NCBI RefSeq assembly: GCF_002201895.1
Contig: NZ_CP019436.1
Span: forward strand, 633,456 to 697,455
DNA from: Methanopyrus sp. SNP6
Lineage (GTDB): Archaea > JAADCQ01 > Methanopyri > Methanopyrales > Methanopyraceae
Length of the DNA stretch: 64,000 bases
Direction of reading: 5' to 3'
The translations under genes and the position numbers were made by a program. The notes beneath the pieces were generated by a model, which was given only the letters and a program-made list of their open reading frames with translations, made no database searches and had not been told where the DNA came from. Of the stretch, positions 18,138 to 25,403 are shown piece after piece. Every line of letters starts with the position of its first letter. Within the stretch, counting starts at the first letter, position 1.

Positions 18138-18251
18138 TGGTGCCGGGGCCGGGATTTGAACCCGGGACCTCGGGGTATCCCAGGCCGGTTCACCTCTCGA
18201 GGTCATCGGGCCCTATGAGCCCCGCGCTCTACCAGGCTAAGCTGCCCCGGC
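18138..18251 (-). tRNA. tRNA-Met (CAT), elongator type, with a 37-base intron; encodes C8 and CCA
   Basis: The acceptor stem pairs GCCGGGG (18245-18251) with CCCCGGC (18142-18148). The discriminator is A (18141), and CCA is encoded (18138-18140). The anticodon loop of the spliced RNA is C-T-C-A-T-A-A between CGGGG and CCCCG stems, and the T arm is CCGGG-TTCAAAT-CCCGG. Exon 1 is 18214-18251 and exon 2 is 18141-18176 (74 bases spliced). Position 8 (18244) is C instead of the near-universal U, so the transcript is expected to need C-to-U editing as known for M. kandleri. An intron after position 37 is common in archaeal elongator tRNA-Met. Confidence 0.95.
18177..18213 (-). other. tRNA-Met intron at position 37/38 with canonical bulge-helix-bulge
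   Basis: The 37-base intron folds with the exons into a textbook archaeal BHB. The exon bases CTCA pair with the intron bases TGGG to give the central 4-bp helix. The two three-base bulges are TA^G (5' site) and AT^A (3' site). The inner helix GGCC:GGCC lies inside the intron. It is the substrate for the EndA-type splicing endonuclease, one subunit of which is encoded 2.4 kb away. Confidence 0.9.
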
Positions 18252-18275
18252 TGCGCCCGCGGGAGACCCCCCTCT

Positions 18276-18288
18276 CGAATTAAAAAAG
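18276..18288. promoter_or_regulatory. AT-rich box likely shared by tRNA-Met (minus) and the THUMP-SPOUT gene (plus)
   Basis: The sequence GAATTAAAAAAG is the only AT-rich patch in the 56-base gap. On the minus strand it reads CTTTTTTAATTC, about 25-30 bases before the tRNA 5' end. On the plus strand it lies about 25 bases before ATG 18308, which would make that mRNA leaderless. Archaeal TATA boxes can act in both directions, but this is inferred from position only. Confidence 0.45.
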
Positions 18289-18307
18289 TTACGTGGGGCG
18301 GTCCCCT

Positions 18308-19309
18308 ATGGAGCTGCTCCTAACGCTCGTTCCGGACGTTCGACCGGATGAGACCGAGAGAATGGCACGGAAAATACAGGACAGGCTCAAATTACCCGCG
18401 GAGCCCGATCCTCTGAAACCGGTTCGCAGGCTTAGGATTAAGGGCGTAGAAGATCCAGACGTGGTCGTTAATAGGCTGAGAGAGAAATTCCCTGAGGTAT
18501 CTCGGATCGTGATCGTGAAGCATAGAGGCCGATCCAACGATCTCGATAGGATCGCCGCGCTGGCGGCTAAACTCGCGAAAAATGAAATATTGCCGCATCA
18601 TACCTTCGCCGTCGACGCCAGGAGACTCGACAAGGATCTTCCCTACACGTCCCGTGATCTGGCCATCGAAGTCGGCGAAGCGGTGCGGCAGGCCACGGGT
18701 GCGTCCGTGGATCTCGACAGCCCGGACCGGTACGTGGACGTCCACGTGTCCCGACGTGGATACTTGATCGGAATCACTCCAGCAACACTGAGGGAGCCGC
18801 ACCGGGGTTGGCTTCCGTCCGGCGCCTTTAAGCACATTCACGTGTGCTGTGAGCGACCGGAGACGGGGTACGAGATCGCCGACTTAATCCGGATAACCGC
18901 GGCACTGAAACTGGGAAGCCTGATATTGGTGGAGCCGAACCGAGACGCCGTTCGGGGGGCCGAGAAAAAGGTGGGGGCCTCTTCGCTTATCGACCTTCGA
19001 ATCGAAAGGGACCTGAAAGAAGCGTTGGCAGGGTTCGACGTCGTAGTCGGTTTACATCCGACGGCGCCGAACGCCGAGCGGGAACTCCTACGGGCTGTGA
19101 AAGGAGCGGACCAGATCTGCCTCCTGACGGGATCCGAGACTAAAGGGCTCAGTCGAGAAGCGAAGGAACTCGCGGACGTGCTCGTACACCTAGGACCGAC
19201 GACGGCCGAGCCTATGCGGACCGCCAACGCGGTAGCGTACGCTGTAGGTGTGATGGCCGCCAGAACGGTTGGCTTAGGGTCAGCCACCGCTCCCACTCTT
19301 CATCGGTGA
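18308..19309 (+). CDS. THUMP-domain protein with SPOUT-type methyltransferase-like C-terminal half
   Basis: This 333-residue protein has an N-terminal ferredoxin-like/THUMP RNA-binding region (about 1-165, with PHHTFAVDARRLDKDLPYTSRDLAIEVGEAV and VDVHVSRRGYLIGI). The C-terminal half (IHVCCERPETGYEIADLIRITAALKLGSLILVEPN and ICLLTGSETKGLSREAKELADVLVHLGP) resembles SPOUT RNA methyltransferases of the archaeal COG1818 group. It probably modifies rRNA or tRNA, but the target is unknown. ATG 18308 is preferred over a GTG five codons upstream. Confidence 0.75.
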   Translation: MELLLTLVPDVRPDETERMARKIQDRLKLPAEPDPLKPVRRLRIKGVEDPDVVVNRLREKFPEVSRIVIVKHRGRSNDLDRIAALAAKLAKNEILPHHTFAVDARRLDKDLPYTSRDLAIEVGEAVRQATGASVDLDSPDRYVDVHVSRRGYLIGITPATLREPHRGWLPSGAFKHIHVCCERPETGYEIADLIRITAALKLGSLILVEPNRDAVRGAEKKVGASSLIDLRIERDLKEALAGFDVVVGLHPTAPNAERELLRAVKGADQICLLTGSETKGLSREAKELADVLVHLGPTTAEPMRTANAVAYAVGVMAARTVGLGSATAPTLHR

Positions 19310-19401
19310 TATCCTCGTAGACCCGGTTGACACATCATCCCCGACTACACGGGAAAGCCGCTTTACGGACCACGGGCCGCAGGTCCGGGGAGTGTTCGAT
19401 A

Positions 19402-20220
19402 TTGGTCCTAGAAAGGATCTTCGAGGAGACTAAAAGCGAAGGACGTGGCGCGTTGATCGGGTACTTAACCTGTGGATACCCGGGACTCGAAGAAACCATC
19501 TTACTGGCTAGGGCGCTCCGTGATGGAGGTGTGGACATCTTGGAACTCGGGGTTCCGTTCTCCGAGCCCATCGCCGACGGTCCGACGATACAGAAGGCGG
19601 TAGACGAGGCGTTGCGGGCGGGCACTACACCATGGGATTGCTTGGAAGTCGCAAAGGAGGTGTCCGAGTTCGTTCCCGTCGTGCTCCTGTGTTACTATAA
19701 CACGCTCCACGCCAACGGGTTGGAGCGGTATCTCTCGACGGCGGCGGAGGCCGGTGTCTCCGGAATCATAGTTGCGGACATGCCGGTCGAGGAATCCGAC
19801 GAGGTCCATTCCGTCGCTCGAGATCTCGGAATCGACGTGATCTACCTAGTAGCCCCTTCAACGACTGATGAGCGACTGAAGAAGATAGGGGAGAGGGCCT
19901 CAGGGTTCGTGTACGTGATCTCCAGGTACGGCGTCACCGGAGCACGACGGGATCTTTCCGAAGGTACTCTGGAGCTCGTTCGTTGGGTGCGTGACCACAT
20001 CGACCTACCTGTAGCCGTGGGATTCGGGATTTCGGAGCGTTGGCACGTGGAGGAGGTAATAGCCGCTGGCGCTGACGGGGCGATCGTCGGATCGGCGTTC
20101 ATCGAGGAAATACACAAGTCCGAGGACATAGCGGAAGCAGAGAAGCGGGTTAAAGAGCTAGCAAAAGAGTTAGTGGAGGGTGCCCGGGACGGGTACCGTC
20201 GAAGATCATCCTCTGAGTGA
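19402..20220 (+). CDS. trpA: Tryptophan synthase alpha chain
   Basis: This 272-residue TIM-barrel protein cleaves indole-3-glycerol phosphate to indole for the beta subunit. The catalytic Glu and Asp lie in DILELGVPFSEPIADGPTIQKA. Phosphate-binding segments VYVISRYGVTGAR and VAVGFGISERWHVEEVI, AGADGAIVGSAFI are canonical. TTG 19402 starts the protein at the family-typical position (LVLERIFEE). It is not next to trpB or any other trp gene here. Its 3' end overlaps a convergent hypothetical gene by 15 bases. Confidence 0.94.
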   Translation: MVLERIFEETKSEGRGALIGYLTCGYPGLEETILLARALRDGGVDILELGVPFSEPIADGPTIQKAVDEALRAGTTPWDCLEVAKEVSEFVPVVLLCYYNTLHANGLERYLSTAAEAGVSGIIVADMPVEESDEVHSVARDLGIDVIYLVAPSTTDERLKKIGERASGFVYVISRYGVTGARRDLSEGTLELVRWVRDHIDLPVAVGFGISERWHVEEVIAAGADGAIVGSAFIEEIHKSEDIAEAEKRVKELAKELVEGARDGYRRRSSSE

Positions 20221-20586
20221 TCTATCTGCGGCTTCTTTTAGCTTCGCAGCTAATCGTTTAGCCGCCCGGCTCAGCGCTCTCTCCGCCTCCTCCTCGAGTA
20301 CTTCATCCGCGATCTCCAAGGCTCGCTCGACAACTTTCTGTGCCTTTTCCGGATCTGACAATTCGGACTTTTTGCGTCTCAGTTCGTCCTGCAACATCCT
20401 CTCTAGATGCGCGTAAGCGCGGTCGGATAGCGGAGGGACAAATCGTTCGTAGAACTCCGAACTTAATGTTTCTTTCACCGAGCTTCGATTAACCTCGAGC
20501 CTCTCCGCCAAGTATACCTCATGCCAGAGCCTGAGGATCCTCTCACGCGCCTTCTCCGAGGCGATGACACGACGGGTCACGCTCAC
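20206..20586 (-). CDS. Conserved-looking hypothetical protein, helical and highly charged
   Basis: I do not recognise this 126-residue protein. It is almost all alpha-helical by composition, rich in Glu, Arg, Leu and Ala, with long heptad-like stretches in the C-terminal half (KAQKVVERALEIADEVLEEEAERAL). The GTG start overlaps the upstream stop as GTGA, so it is translated with its partner. The 3' end overlaps trpA. No transmembrane segment or Cys is present, suggesting a soluble protein. Confidence 0.65.
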   Translation of the reverse strand: MSVTRRVIASEKARERILRLWHEVYLAERLEVNRSSVKETLSSEFYERFVPPLSDRAYAHLERMLQDELRRKKSELSDPEKAQKVVERALEIADEVLEEEAERALSRAAKRLAAKLKEAADRSLRG

Positions 20587-20900
20587 TCCTCCCCTAACTT
20601 GAGGTGCTTCTCAAGCTCCTCCAGAACTTTGTGAACGCCGCGCTCGGCTACGTACCCTAACCTCCAGTCGACATCCTCAAGCGCCCGCTCCACGGTCTTA
20701 CACACTGCCTCCACGATCCAGCGGTACTCGTCGACGTCGATCCCGGCGTCACGTAATCTCTTGTAGTACCGACTGCGGAAGTTGACGGCGAAACGCTCCA
20801 GCTCCCTCTTCACCTCGTTGGAAAGTTCGATGGGGTCCAGTTCTTCCCTAACACGATTTGAGAGATCTGAAATTACCTCCTCGGTGTGTCCAGCCGTCAA
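20583..20900 (-). CDS. Hypothetical helical protein, partner of the following gene
   Basis: I do not recognise this 105-residue protein either. It is charged and helical (VISDLSNRVREELDPIELSNEVKRELERFAVNFRSRYYKRLR), with a central YRWIVEAVCKTVERALEDVDWRLGYVAERG. It starts at TTG 20900 and is coupled to the next gene by a 4-base overlap. The two small proteins may form a heteromeric helical complex. Both may be specific to this lineage. Confidence 0.6.
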   Translation of the reverse strand: MTAGHTEEVISDLSNRVREELDPIELSNEVKRELERFAVNFRSRYYKRLRDAGIDVDEYRWIVEAVCKTVERALEDVDWRLGYVAERGVHKVLEELEKHLKLGEE

Positions 20901-20960
20901 CGGTCAACCCCCGCGATCCGAGGGATAGACGCAAAGAAAACGTAAAGGAATGACAAAAAA

Positions 20961-20988
20961 TTTCCGACGGGTAGATAGGGGTCGGAAA
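20961..20988. repeat. 8-base inverted repeat upstream of the two-gene hypothetical operon
   Basis: TTTCCGAC (20961-20968) and GTCGGAAA (20981-20988) are perfect inverted repeats with a 12-base spacer. On the minus strand the hairpin is followed directly by a T-rich stretch (TTTTTTG, about 20954-20960), which could act as a terminator or as the box A of the operon starting at 20900. The 196-base gap between that operon and the tRNA holds no other recognisable gene. Confidence 0.4.
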
Positions 20989-21055
20989 GTCCGCCTACGG
21001 TCATCCCTCAGGGGTCCCACAAGGCTGAATTCGTCATCCCCACCTCCGCGCAAAG

Positions 21056-21063
21056 CTTTTTAC
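21056..21063 (+). promoter_or_regulatory. TATA-box-like element upstream of the tRNA gene
   Basis: CTTTTTAC at 21056-21063 is the only box A-like sequence before the tRNA and lies about 35 bases upstream of the mature 5' end. That spacing would leave a short 5' leader for RNase P. Confidence 0.4.
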
Positions 21064-21096
21064 GACTTCGCACTTTCATCACATGCGCGGGGAGTC

Positions 21097-21171
21097 GGGC
21101 CCGCAGCTCAGTCCGGTTAGAGCGCGGGGCTCATAACCCCGTGGTCCCGGGTTCAAATCCCGGCGGGCCCA
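21097..21171 (+). tRNA. tRNA with CAT anticodon (Ile2-type or Met); encodes C8, CCA not encoded
   Basis: The 75-base cloverleaf has acceptor GGGCCCG:CGGGCCC, D arm GCTCAGTCCGGTTAGAGC, anticodon stem-loop CGGGG-CTCATAA-CCCCG and T arm CCGGG-TTCAAAT-CCCGG. The anticodon is CAT at 34-36. The GGGCCCG acceptor resembles archaeal AUA-decoding tRNA-Ile2, whose C34 becomes agmatidine, but elongator Met is not excluded. The 3' sequence after discriminator A is CCC, so CCA must be added. Position 8 (21104) is C, again predicting C-to-U editing. No intron is present. Confidence 0.92.
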
Positions 21172-21218
21172 CCCTAGAAACGTTATGTAATTTATAACCT
21201 TTCATTCGAGAGTACCCA

Positions 21219-22187
21219 TTACGTGAAGACGAACGGGACGGGGTACAAGACGGCTACCATGGACATCACCTTCCAGTCCAGCTCGTTACTGCGGCCGTAA
21301 AAGTACAGCAGCGTCATCGCCGCGAGTGGTACGGTGATGGTTACCAATTCCCTAGAACCGAGGCGCCAGCTCGTGAACAGGAGTCCTACAGCGACTGGAA
21401 ACGTCGCTTGGAATACTATCGCACCTGTCACATTACCCAGGGCCAGGTCGTCACGGCCTTTCAGATACCAGATCACGCTGTTCAGCTTCTCTGGGAGTTC
21501 CGTGGCGACCGGTGCGAGAAGACACGACACAGTGAACGGGTCGGCTCCGAGTCTCTCCGCTAGTCGTTCCACCGCATCCGCGAATCCGTGCGCCCCAACT
21601 ACCAACAGAGCGACCGAACCGACGAGGAACACGGCGGCCAACAGACCCGCCAGTACTGGATGTGCCATTTCGAACTTGATGGAAGGCCGCTCAACCACGT
21701 CCCCGGCCCTCAGGAGCTGTCGTACGTAGGCTAGATACAGCAGGAACAGCACGGCTGCAACGGTGAAATGGGCAGGTTTGAAATCCACAAGTGATACCGC
21801 GAGTACTAAGGAGTACGCCACCAGAAAATGTCGGACATCCAAGCTAAAGTGGGAGGTCTCTATTACGGGTCGCCGCCGGCGACCCATTAAGTACGCCGCG
21901 AGCACCGAAAGACCTCCTATTCCCATAGCGACCGTCGACAACATCAGGGGAGCGCCTAAAATGGCACCTATAGCTACCCCTTCCCGGTATCCCGAGACGA
22001 TCGCTACGATAGGTACTAAGGTTTCGGGTAGAGCTGTGGCCACTGCGGCTATGAAGCTCCCGGTGAATCCAGACGGTAACTTGAACCGATAACCGATCCA
22101 CTCGACGGTGTTCGTGAACAGCCAGGCACCCAGGAGCAAGGCCCCGAAGCTGGCCGCTATCTGCGCTATCAGCGTCAAGGGGGCCAA
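21219..22187 (-). CDS. Cation/proton (calcium) exchanger of the CaCA family
   Basis: This 322-residue integral membrane protein has about ten hydrophobic segments and two alpha-repeats: GFTGSFIAAVATALPETLVPIV in the N-terminal half and PFTVSCLLAPVATELPEKLN followed by GNVTGAIVFQATFP in the C-terminal half. The acidic Glu in ALPET and ELPEK are the ion-binding residues of the Ca2+:cation antiporter superfamily. A basic loop GRRRRP separates the halves of the first repeat. The exported ion cannot be fixed from sequence. Confidence 0.82.
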   Translation of the reverse strand: MAPLTLIAQIAASFGALLLGAWLFTNTVEWIGYRFKLPSGFTGSFIAAVATALPETLVPIVAIVSGYREGVAIGAILGAPLMLSTVAMGIGGLSVLAAYLMGRRRRPVIETSHFSLDVRHFLVAYSLVLAVSLVDFKPAHFTVAAVLFLLYLAYVRQLLRAGDVVERPSIKFEMAHPVLAGLLAAVFLVGSVALLVVGAHGFADAVERLAERLGADPFTVSCLLAPVATELPEKLNSVIWYLKGRDDLALGNVTGAIVFQATFPVAVGLLFTSWRLGSRELVTITVPLAAMTLLYFYGRSNELDWKVMSMVAVLYPVPFVFT

Positions 22188-22192
22188 TCCCC

Positions 22193-22522
22193 GTGTCCGG
22201 GACGATCAAACTGAGCCGGTGTGGTCTTCGGGCTCCCACGTGCGAGCCCGTCCGGAGATCTTACTTCGAACGACTTCGCAGGTACCGCGATTATCAGGTG
22301 AGGGAACTCTACGAGTCGGGTGTACGGATAAAGGTGTTGGCTCAAGTGTTCGACCTCTCCGATGGGAAAATCAAGGACATCCTCCTCTCGCCGCCACGGT
22401 GCGCGCGCTGCGGCAAACCGCTCCGCACGAACGTGCCGTTATGCTCCGAGTGCGAACGGGTGCTGGAGGAAGATGATAGGAGCCGTACTGATGGGAGGCA
22501 AAGGCCAGAGGCTCGGCGGTGA
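22193..22522 (+). CDS. Small HTH plus zinc-ribbon protein
   Basis: This 109-residue protein combines a helix-turn-helix (DYQVRELYESGVRIKVLAQVFDLSDGKIKDIL, about 33-65) with a C-terminal zinc ribbon, CARCGKPL...CSEC (about 70-90). It could be a DNA- or RNA-binding regulator. The GTG start is only five bases from the divergent exchanger start. Its last 50 bases overlap mobA in another frame, so translation coupling with mobA is likely. I cannot name a family. Confidence 0.6.
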   Translation: MSGTIKLSRCGLRAPTCEPVRRSYFERLRRYRDYQVRELYESGVRIKVLAQVFDLSDGKIKDILLSPPRCARCGKPLRTNVPLCSECERVLEEDDRSRTDGRQRPEARR

Positions 22523-22970
22523 CAAACCTTGGCTGACGGTGAACGGTCGGCCGATCGTAGAATGGGCGGCGAAAATGCTGCGTAAGATCGGTTGCGAGGA
22601 GGTCTACGCGGTTTCACCCCGTAGGGACGGGCGCTGGGATGGGCCATGGCTGCGAGACAGTAAAGGCTCAGGACCTATGGCGGGCGTGAGAGCGGTGTTC
22701 CGAGAGTTCCCGAACGAGATAGTGTGCGTGACATCATGCGACGTCGTATTCGACCCAAGGATGTTTCGAGAAGTCGCCGAACCCCCTTGTCACACCCGCG
22801 AGACCTTGTTCCCGTTCCTGGTACACGCGGAGGACGCACCGGAACACCGCACCGTTAGAGGGTTCCTGAAGAACATAGGATCCAAGGAATTGGAGGTACC
22901 GGCGACGGACCTGGATAAGTTAGAGGATTTACCTCGATATCGAGCACTACTCTCCCGGATCACCGGATGA
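22473..22970 (+). CDS. mobA: Molybdenum cofactor guanylyltransferase (MobA-like nucleotidyltransferase)
   Basis: This 165-residue nucleotidyltransferase begins IGAVLMGGKGQRLGGDKPWL, the GTP-binding signature of MobA, and contains GSGPMAGVRAVF and VTSCDVVF with the metal-binding Asp. MobA attaches GMP to molybdopterin to form the MGD or tungsten cofactor used by formylmethanofuran dehydrogenase and formate dehydrogenase. It is somewhat short for the family. It ends with an 11-base overlap with the convergent DUF460 gene. Confidence 0.85.
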   Translation: MIGAVLMGGKGQRLGGDKPWLTVNGRPIVEWAAKMLRKIGCEEVYAVSPRRDGRWDGPWLRDSKGSGPMAGVRAVFREFPNEIVCVTSCDVVFDPRMFREVAEPPCHTRETLFPFLVHAEDAPEHRTVRGFLKNIGSKELEVPATDLDKLEDLPRYRALLSRITG

Positions 22971-24957
22971 ACTTCCCTCTCCGCCTGCGTTGGTACTCTT
23001 CGATACAACGCAATATGCGCTCTTTTTCCCGCTCCCGCTCGCGTTCTTCCCACCGCTTCCGAGCTCTCCTCACGGCCCTCCGAAGCTCGTCCGACTCCAC
23101 GAGGGCCAGAGTACCTGCCCTCCTCACAGTTACGTCTTCACCCTCGCGGAGTAGTGGCAAATCGAGGCGACGAAACTCCTCCAAAGCGTGTTCCGGTATC
23201 GACGCATCCTCAGGTACGATCACGGCCTCAGGACTCAGGTCGGAGAGCTCCCTGACGTTTGACTCACTCATGCCACTGGGATCTTCGACGTAAAGCACGA
23301 ACACTGGTGGGGTCTCTAACTCCGAGAGCGCATCGTGCGACGCTTTCTCCACCTCGACGACCGGTATTCCCTTACCCGACCGAAGGATAGCATTGAGTCT
23401 CTCGGCCCGTCTCAACTCCCGTTCTAGGCGTTCCCGACGCGACTTTTCGCGGATCAGTTCACGTCTTAAGAGCTCGATCTCACGCTCCTTAGCTTCGAGC
23501 TTACGACCTATCTTTTCTTCGACGAGCTCCTCTATCCTATCACGCATCCGATCCAACTTCCTTTGGAGCTCTTCGTTTTCGCGCTTGAGACGCTCAACGA
23601 GGCGTTCTAAGTGCTCTATCTCATGCTCGTACTTCTCGACCTTTTTCTCGTATGCACGCAGTTCTTTCTTCAATGAGGCGATGCGCTCACGGTATCGATG
23701 GATCTTCTCGCGCTCTTCCCTCCGTTCACGCTCCACTTGACGCTCTTCTTCCACTATCCGGAGAGCGTCCACAACCGGGAGTCCCTTGATCACGTAGCTG
23801 GCGGCCCGGAGTATGTCCCGACGTTTGATCTCTTCCGAAGCTTTGTGCTCGACCTTACGCAGAGCTGGCTTCACGATCGCGTGGTATGCCTTTACCGCTG
23901 CAGCAAGCGCGTCACGTTGGTGGGTGTCCCTGGGTCTGACGTTCTGGTCCTGCCGGGCGAGATGTCCTTTCACGAGTTCACGTTTCTCGTCCACCGAGAG
24001 TCGGCGATCCGGCACGTAAAGCCGTGCTCCCAGGGATCGGGCCAACCGTCGAACGGTCTGAGGGACGGGAGTAACGTCGGTGGCGACTACCGCAGGTCTG
24101 CCCAGCGACTCGATCCGCTCGGTGAGCTCGCTGAAGGATAGCTCACGGGAACTCTCGAGGTGTACGACCTCGCCATCCGCGTTGAGAACTGCCAAAGCCG
24201 TAGTCGTCCCGGGGTCCACGCCGATGGTGAGAAGCTCACGGCGGTGGGAGGTATCCCGGAACGTGATCCGGTCGCGAAGTACGGGCTCGACGTCGATTTT
24301 AATCTCCCGCGCGTCGACCTTGTTCACGACGGGTTTCACGCGATCGTACCGATCATACACGGTGAACTCGGCGCTGGCGTATCCTCCCTCGGCCTTTCTG
24401 ACCCGAAGATCGTACTCCATCCCCTCCGCTTCGAGGAGCCGTTGGAGCTCTCTCGTGGCTCTCTTCACCGCGGCGTGCAGGTTCCTAGCGTAACGTGACT
24501 GGCTGTACCCTCCCTGACCGGGTCTTCGCAGACGACCTATTCGGACCCTCGTCTCGTCCTCCAGCACGAACGCCTCCACACCAACCCCGAGTTCTGCCAG
24601 GCGCGCACACGTCAGCGCTTCCTCCTCTGGGTTCCTGGGATCGGGCGTCGGGAGACCGTGTTCACGCGCCAAGCGTTGGAGTGACCGTTGGTTGCCGGGC
24701 TTTCCTGTGACTTGAACTAACTTGAGCTCGGGATGCGACTTCACGAGTTCTAAGAGCTCAGAAGCTCCGTTCAGGAGTTCATAGACGTCATCCACGGCCA
24801 CCACGTCCGGTTTCAGCGAGAGAATGAGATCGAAGAGTTCGCGCTTGGAAAGACGTCTCTTGAGGACTTCCTCACCATCCTCCAGTATCGCCACGGCATA
24901 TTCCGGGGGTTTAGATCGGACGATGTCGATCCCCACTACGATCACGTCCGAAACCAC
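22960..24957 (-). CDS. DUF460 protein: RNase H-like domains with long coiled coil
   Basis: This 665-residue protein matches archaeal COG2433/DUF460. An N-terminal region (about 1-120: VVGIDIVRSKPPEYAVAI) and a second RNase H-fold domain (about 240-390: LLTIGVDPGTTTALAVLNADG, VVATDVTPVPQTVRRLA, THQRDALAAAVKAY) carry Asp residues typical of Holliday-junction-resolvase-like nucleases. A long Arg/Glu coiled coil fills about 410-540. A C-terminal domain follows. The family is conserved in archaea but uncharacterised. A DNA or RNA processing role is an inference. Confidence 0.8.
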   Translation of the reverse strand: MVSDVIVVGIDIVRSKPPEYAVAILEDGEEVLKRRLSKRELFDLILSLKPDVVAVDDVYELLNGASELLELVKSHPELKLVQVTGKPGNQRSLQRLAREHGLPTPDPRNPEEEALTCARLAELGVGVEAFVLEDETRVRIGRLRRPGQGGYSQSRYARNLHAAVKRATRELQRLLEAEGMEYDLRVRKAEGGYASAEFTVYDRYDRVKPVVNKVDAREIKIDVEPVLRDRITFRDTSHRRELLTIGVDPGTTTALAVLNADGEVVHLESSRELSFSELTERIESLGRPAVVATDVTPVPQTVRRLARSLGARLYVPDRRLSVDEKRELVKGHLARQDQNVRPRDTHQRDALAAAVKAYHAIVKPALRKVEHKASEEIKRRDILRAASYVIKGLPVVDALRIVEEERQVERERREEREKIHRYRERIASLKKELRAYEKKVEKYEHEIEHLERLVERLKRENEELQRKLDRMRDRIEELVEEKIGRKLEAKEREIELLRRELIREKSRRERLERELRRAERLNAILRSGKGIPVVEVEKASHDALSELETPPVFVLYVEDPSGMSESNVRELSDLSPEAVIVPEDASIPEHALEEFRRLDLPLLREGEDVTVRRAGTLALVESDELRRAVRRARKRWEEREREREKERILRCIEEYQRRRRGKFIR

Positions 24958-25020
24958 CCGGCCGGAGACCTCTCAGTTTTATCAAACCGTAGGGCTCAAT
25001 AATTTGCTGGGGCCGTTCAG

Positions 25021-25260
25021 GTGAATCCGGCACCTTTCGAGCTGCGGTTCGGCGCCTACGCTATTGACTGTGTGATCACGGCCGTGATATCGTTGTTAAT
25101 ATGTCTGGCTTTAGCGTGTCTGGTGACTCCGGTGAAGTTCCTCAGCACTTGGTCACTGACTTCATGGATATACTGGACGATATTCGAAGGCACCTACGGA
25201 GAAAGCCCAGGTAAACGGGTTTTCGGACTCAAGGTCGTCAACGAAGAAGGAGAGGCGTGA
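25021..25260 (+). CDS. RDD-family membrane protein, N-terminal part (split gene)
   Basis: This 79-residue frame encodes the start of an RDD protein: APFELRFGAYAIDCVI, a first membrane helix (about 17-37), and a second helical segment leading into TYGESPGKRVFGLKVVNEEGE, the RDD core motif. It stops at TGA 25258-25260, where a full-length RDD protein would continue into a third helix. The missing part is in the next frame and directly follows. Confidence 0.75.
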   Translation: MNPAPFELRFGAYAIDCVITAVISLLICLALACLVTPVKFLSTWSLTSWIYWTIFEGTYGESPGKRVFGLKVVNEEGEA

Positions 25261-25403
25261 GTTTCCCGGAGGCGGCAATTCGAAACGTTTCGAAGGCCTC
25301 ACCAGTAGTATGCTACGTGGACGGTGCGTTGGTTCTGCTGACTGAATCACGACAACGGATGTTCGATCTCCTGGCGGGGACGTTAGTCGTTACTTCAGGA
25401 TGA
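25257..25403 (+). CDS. RDD-family membrane protein, C-terminal part (split gene)
   Basis: A 48-residue frame starting at GTG 25257, which overlaps the stop of the preceding frame as GTGA, reads SFPEAAIRNVSKAS, then a hydrophobic segment VVCYVDGALVLL, then TESRQRMFDLLAGTLVVTSG. This is the classic C-terminal end of RDD proteins (D-x-x-AGT-x-VV). The two pieces are either separate coupled subunits, products of a minus-one frameshift, or a recently broken gene. The end overlaps the convergent DJ-1-like gene by 14 bases. Confidence 0.7.
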   Translation: MSFPEAAIRNVSKASPVVCYVDGALVLLTESRQRMFDLLAGTLVVTSG

